From: Chloroflexota bacterium
Lineage (GTDB): Bacteria > Chloroflexota > UBA6077 > CF-72
Direction: 5' to 3'
DNA: 5,353 nucleotides
Assembly: GCA_019247135.1 (NCBI GenBank)
Contig: JAFAPL010001120.1
Location: forward strand, 1 to 5,353
In this document: in pieces, positions 4,405-5,353 of the stretch
Layout: the number at the start of each line of letters is the position of its first letter
Numbering within the stretch: position 1 is the first letter of the stretch
Notes under the pieces: model-generated
Database searches by the model: none
What the model was told of the DNA's origin: nothing
What the model saw: only the letters and a program-made list of their open reading frames with translations
Program-made: the position numbers and the translations under genes

Positions 4405-5353
4405 GTGATTGGCAATGTCGCCCAGTTCTGGCGCATCACGCGCGAGCTCGACGTCAACAGTCTGCGCGAGGCCTTCGACGAACAGGTCAGCATTCGCGTC
4501 CTGGGCTCCGATATGTTTACCGCGCAGCGCGTCGCACGCCTGATCGAGCCCGATCCGCTCGCGGGCGAAATCAGTCCGGGGATTCTGTCGGACGGGGCAC
4601 GCGAACGCGCCGACCTGTACGTGGTTGGCATCGGTGGGCCGCTCGAGCCCTCCGCTCGCCGCGCCCTGAGCGACCTGAGCGTCGGCGAGGCGCCGCTGGT
4701 CCTGGTCCAGCTCGAAACGAGCTCCGACATGCTCGTCCTGGGTATCGCTCAGGAGAACATCGTCGTCGTCGAGCCAGCCATGCCCGACGACGTCGCGCGC
4801 GATCGACTGTTTGCCAGCCTGGTGCGCGCCGCGCCCAACGTGATGCTCTCGGCGGGGCGCCGCCACATCCTGCTCCGCGAGCCGGTCGCACAGCACCTGA
4901 TCCGCGATACGTCGCGCGTGAACGCGCAGTTCGCGGCGCTGTCGAGCTTGCCCGCCAACATGCCGATCGTCGGCGGGCTGGTCGGTGAGCTCGCTGACAT
5001 CATCGTGTTGACCAAGAACCAGGTGCTGCTGCTGCTCAAGCTGGCGGGACTGTACGGACGAGATCTCCGCCTCGGGCGGCGACTGGTGATCGAAGTGATG
5101 CCGATCGTGGGCAGCGCGTTTTTCTGGCGAACGACGGCGCGGGCGCTCGTTGGCCTGATGCCGAGCATGTTGGGGCTGGTGCCCAAGACACTGGTCGCGT
5201 ACTCGGGGACGTACGTCGTGGGTGAGATGGCGCGCTACTACTACCGCTTTGGGCACCGGCCGCCGCCGGAGTTTGTCGCGGATCTGCGCAGAGAAAGCGT
5301 GCGGCGCGCGCGCGAAGTACTGGAAAGACTGCGGCACTCAGGCCCGCACGGAC
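4405..5353 (+). CDS. DUF697 (YcjF-like) membrane protein with degenerate GTPase-like N-terminus, right end cut
   Basis: 316 codons visible and open at the edge. The C-terminal part from about residue 145 resembles the DUF697/YcjF domain that follows GTPase domains in other proteins. It contains IRDTSRVNAQFAALSSLPA (148-166 region), a hydrophobic stretch MPIVGGLVGELADIIVLTKNQVLLLLKLAGLYGRD in pieces (about 174-207), MPIVGSAFFWRTTARALVG (from 212) and VPKTLVAYSGTYVVGEMARYYY (about 245-260). The end is arginine-rich and probably helical (RRESVRRAREVLERLR). The N-terminal ~140 residues show alternating strand/helix character (SIRVLGSD 30-36, DLYVVGIGG 70-78, APLVLVQLET 96-105, NIVVVEP 118-124). 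However, they lack a P-loop GxxxxGK[ST], a DxxG and an NKxD, so GTP binding is doubtful. The GTG at 4405 is the only plausible start: no in-frame ATG/GTG/TTG lies just upstream and the next ATG is codon 37. TACCCT lies 7 nt upstream. Family call moderately sure from memory of the pattern; function unknown. Confidence 0.83.
   Translation, partial: MIGNVAQFWRITRELDVNSLREAFDEQVSIRVLGSDMFTAQRVARLIEPDPLAGEISPGILSDGARERADLYVVGIGGPLEPSARRALSDLSVGEAPLVLVQLETSSDMLVLGIAQENIVVVEPAMPDDVARDRLFASLVRAAPNVMLSAGRRHILLREPVAQHLIRDTSRVNAQFAALSSLPANMPIVGGLVGELADIIVLTKNQVLLLLKLAGLYGRDLRLGRRLVIEVMPIVGSAFFWRTTARALVGLMPSMLGLVPKTLVAYSGTYVVGEMARYYYRFGHRPPPEFVADLRRESVRRAREVLERLRHSGPHG

Noticed and set aside
4400..4408. 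Two-codon upstream ORF ATG-CAG-TGA overlapping the GTG of the DUF697 gene
   Set aside because: It probably lies before the transcription start if the TACCCT box is right, and a 9-base ORF is expected by chance.
3979..5337. Very long minus-strand frame that would make yvcK an 887-residue protein
   Set aside because: The extra N-terminal part is arginine/proline/histidine-rich, shows no domain, crosses the PF04020 gene and lies antisense to the well-supported DUF697-type gene. It is a codon-bias shadow; YvcK begins naturally at 3975.

Overview
This is a GC-rich bacterial stretch packed with housekeeping and cell-envelope genes. There is no RNA gene, CRISPR array, transposon or prophage, and no gap longer than about 85 bases. 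The combination of a membrane-anchored YvcK, a short actinobacterial/Chloroflexota-type SecG, a DUF697-type membrane protein and nearly no Shine-Dalgarno sequences suggests Chloroflexota or a neighbouring lineage such as Dormibacterota. That placement is inference; an actinobacterium cannot be excluded from the sequence alone.

Layout from left to right. Bases 1-1144 (minus) hold an M48 (Ste24-like) integral-membrane zinc protease whose C-terminal end lies beyond the left edge. Its GTG start directly follows the stop codon of a secreted TolB-like six-bladed propeller protein (1145-2086, minus), so the two form a tight operon. Diverging from it across a 63-base promoter spacer is a 69-residue, two-helix membrane protein (2150-2359, plus). 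That gene converges on secG (2380-2598, minus), with a small hairpin between them that overlaps the secG stop. Upstream of secG on the same strand are yvcK (2674-3975) and a PF04020 (YvlD/'phage holin IV'-like) membrane protein (3975-4322), joined by a one-base TGATG stop/start overlap. Diverging from these is a DUF697-type membrane protein with a degenerate nucleotide-binding-like N-terminus (4405-5353, plus), which runs off the right edge.

All seven genes act at or in the cytoplasmic membrane: a membrane protease, an exported propeller, the translocon subunit SecG, a membrane-tethered UDP-sugar-binding regulator (YvcK), and three small or unassigned membrane proteins. Nothing here forms a recognisable new defence, mobile or biosynthetic system. 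The most notable signals are TANNNT boxes exactly 7 nt before three independent start codons, which suggests leaderless transcription, the transmembrane anchor on YvcK, and the P-loop-less N-terminal domain of the DUF697 protein.
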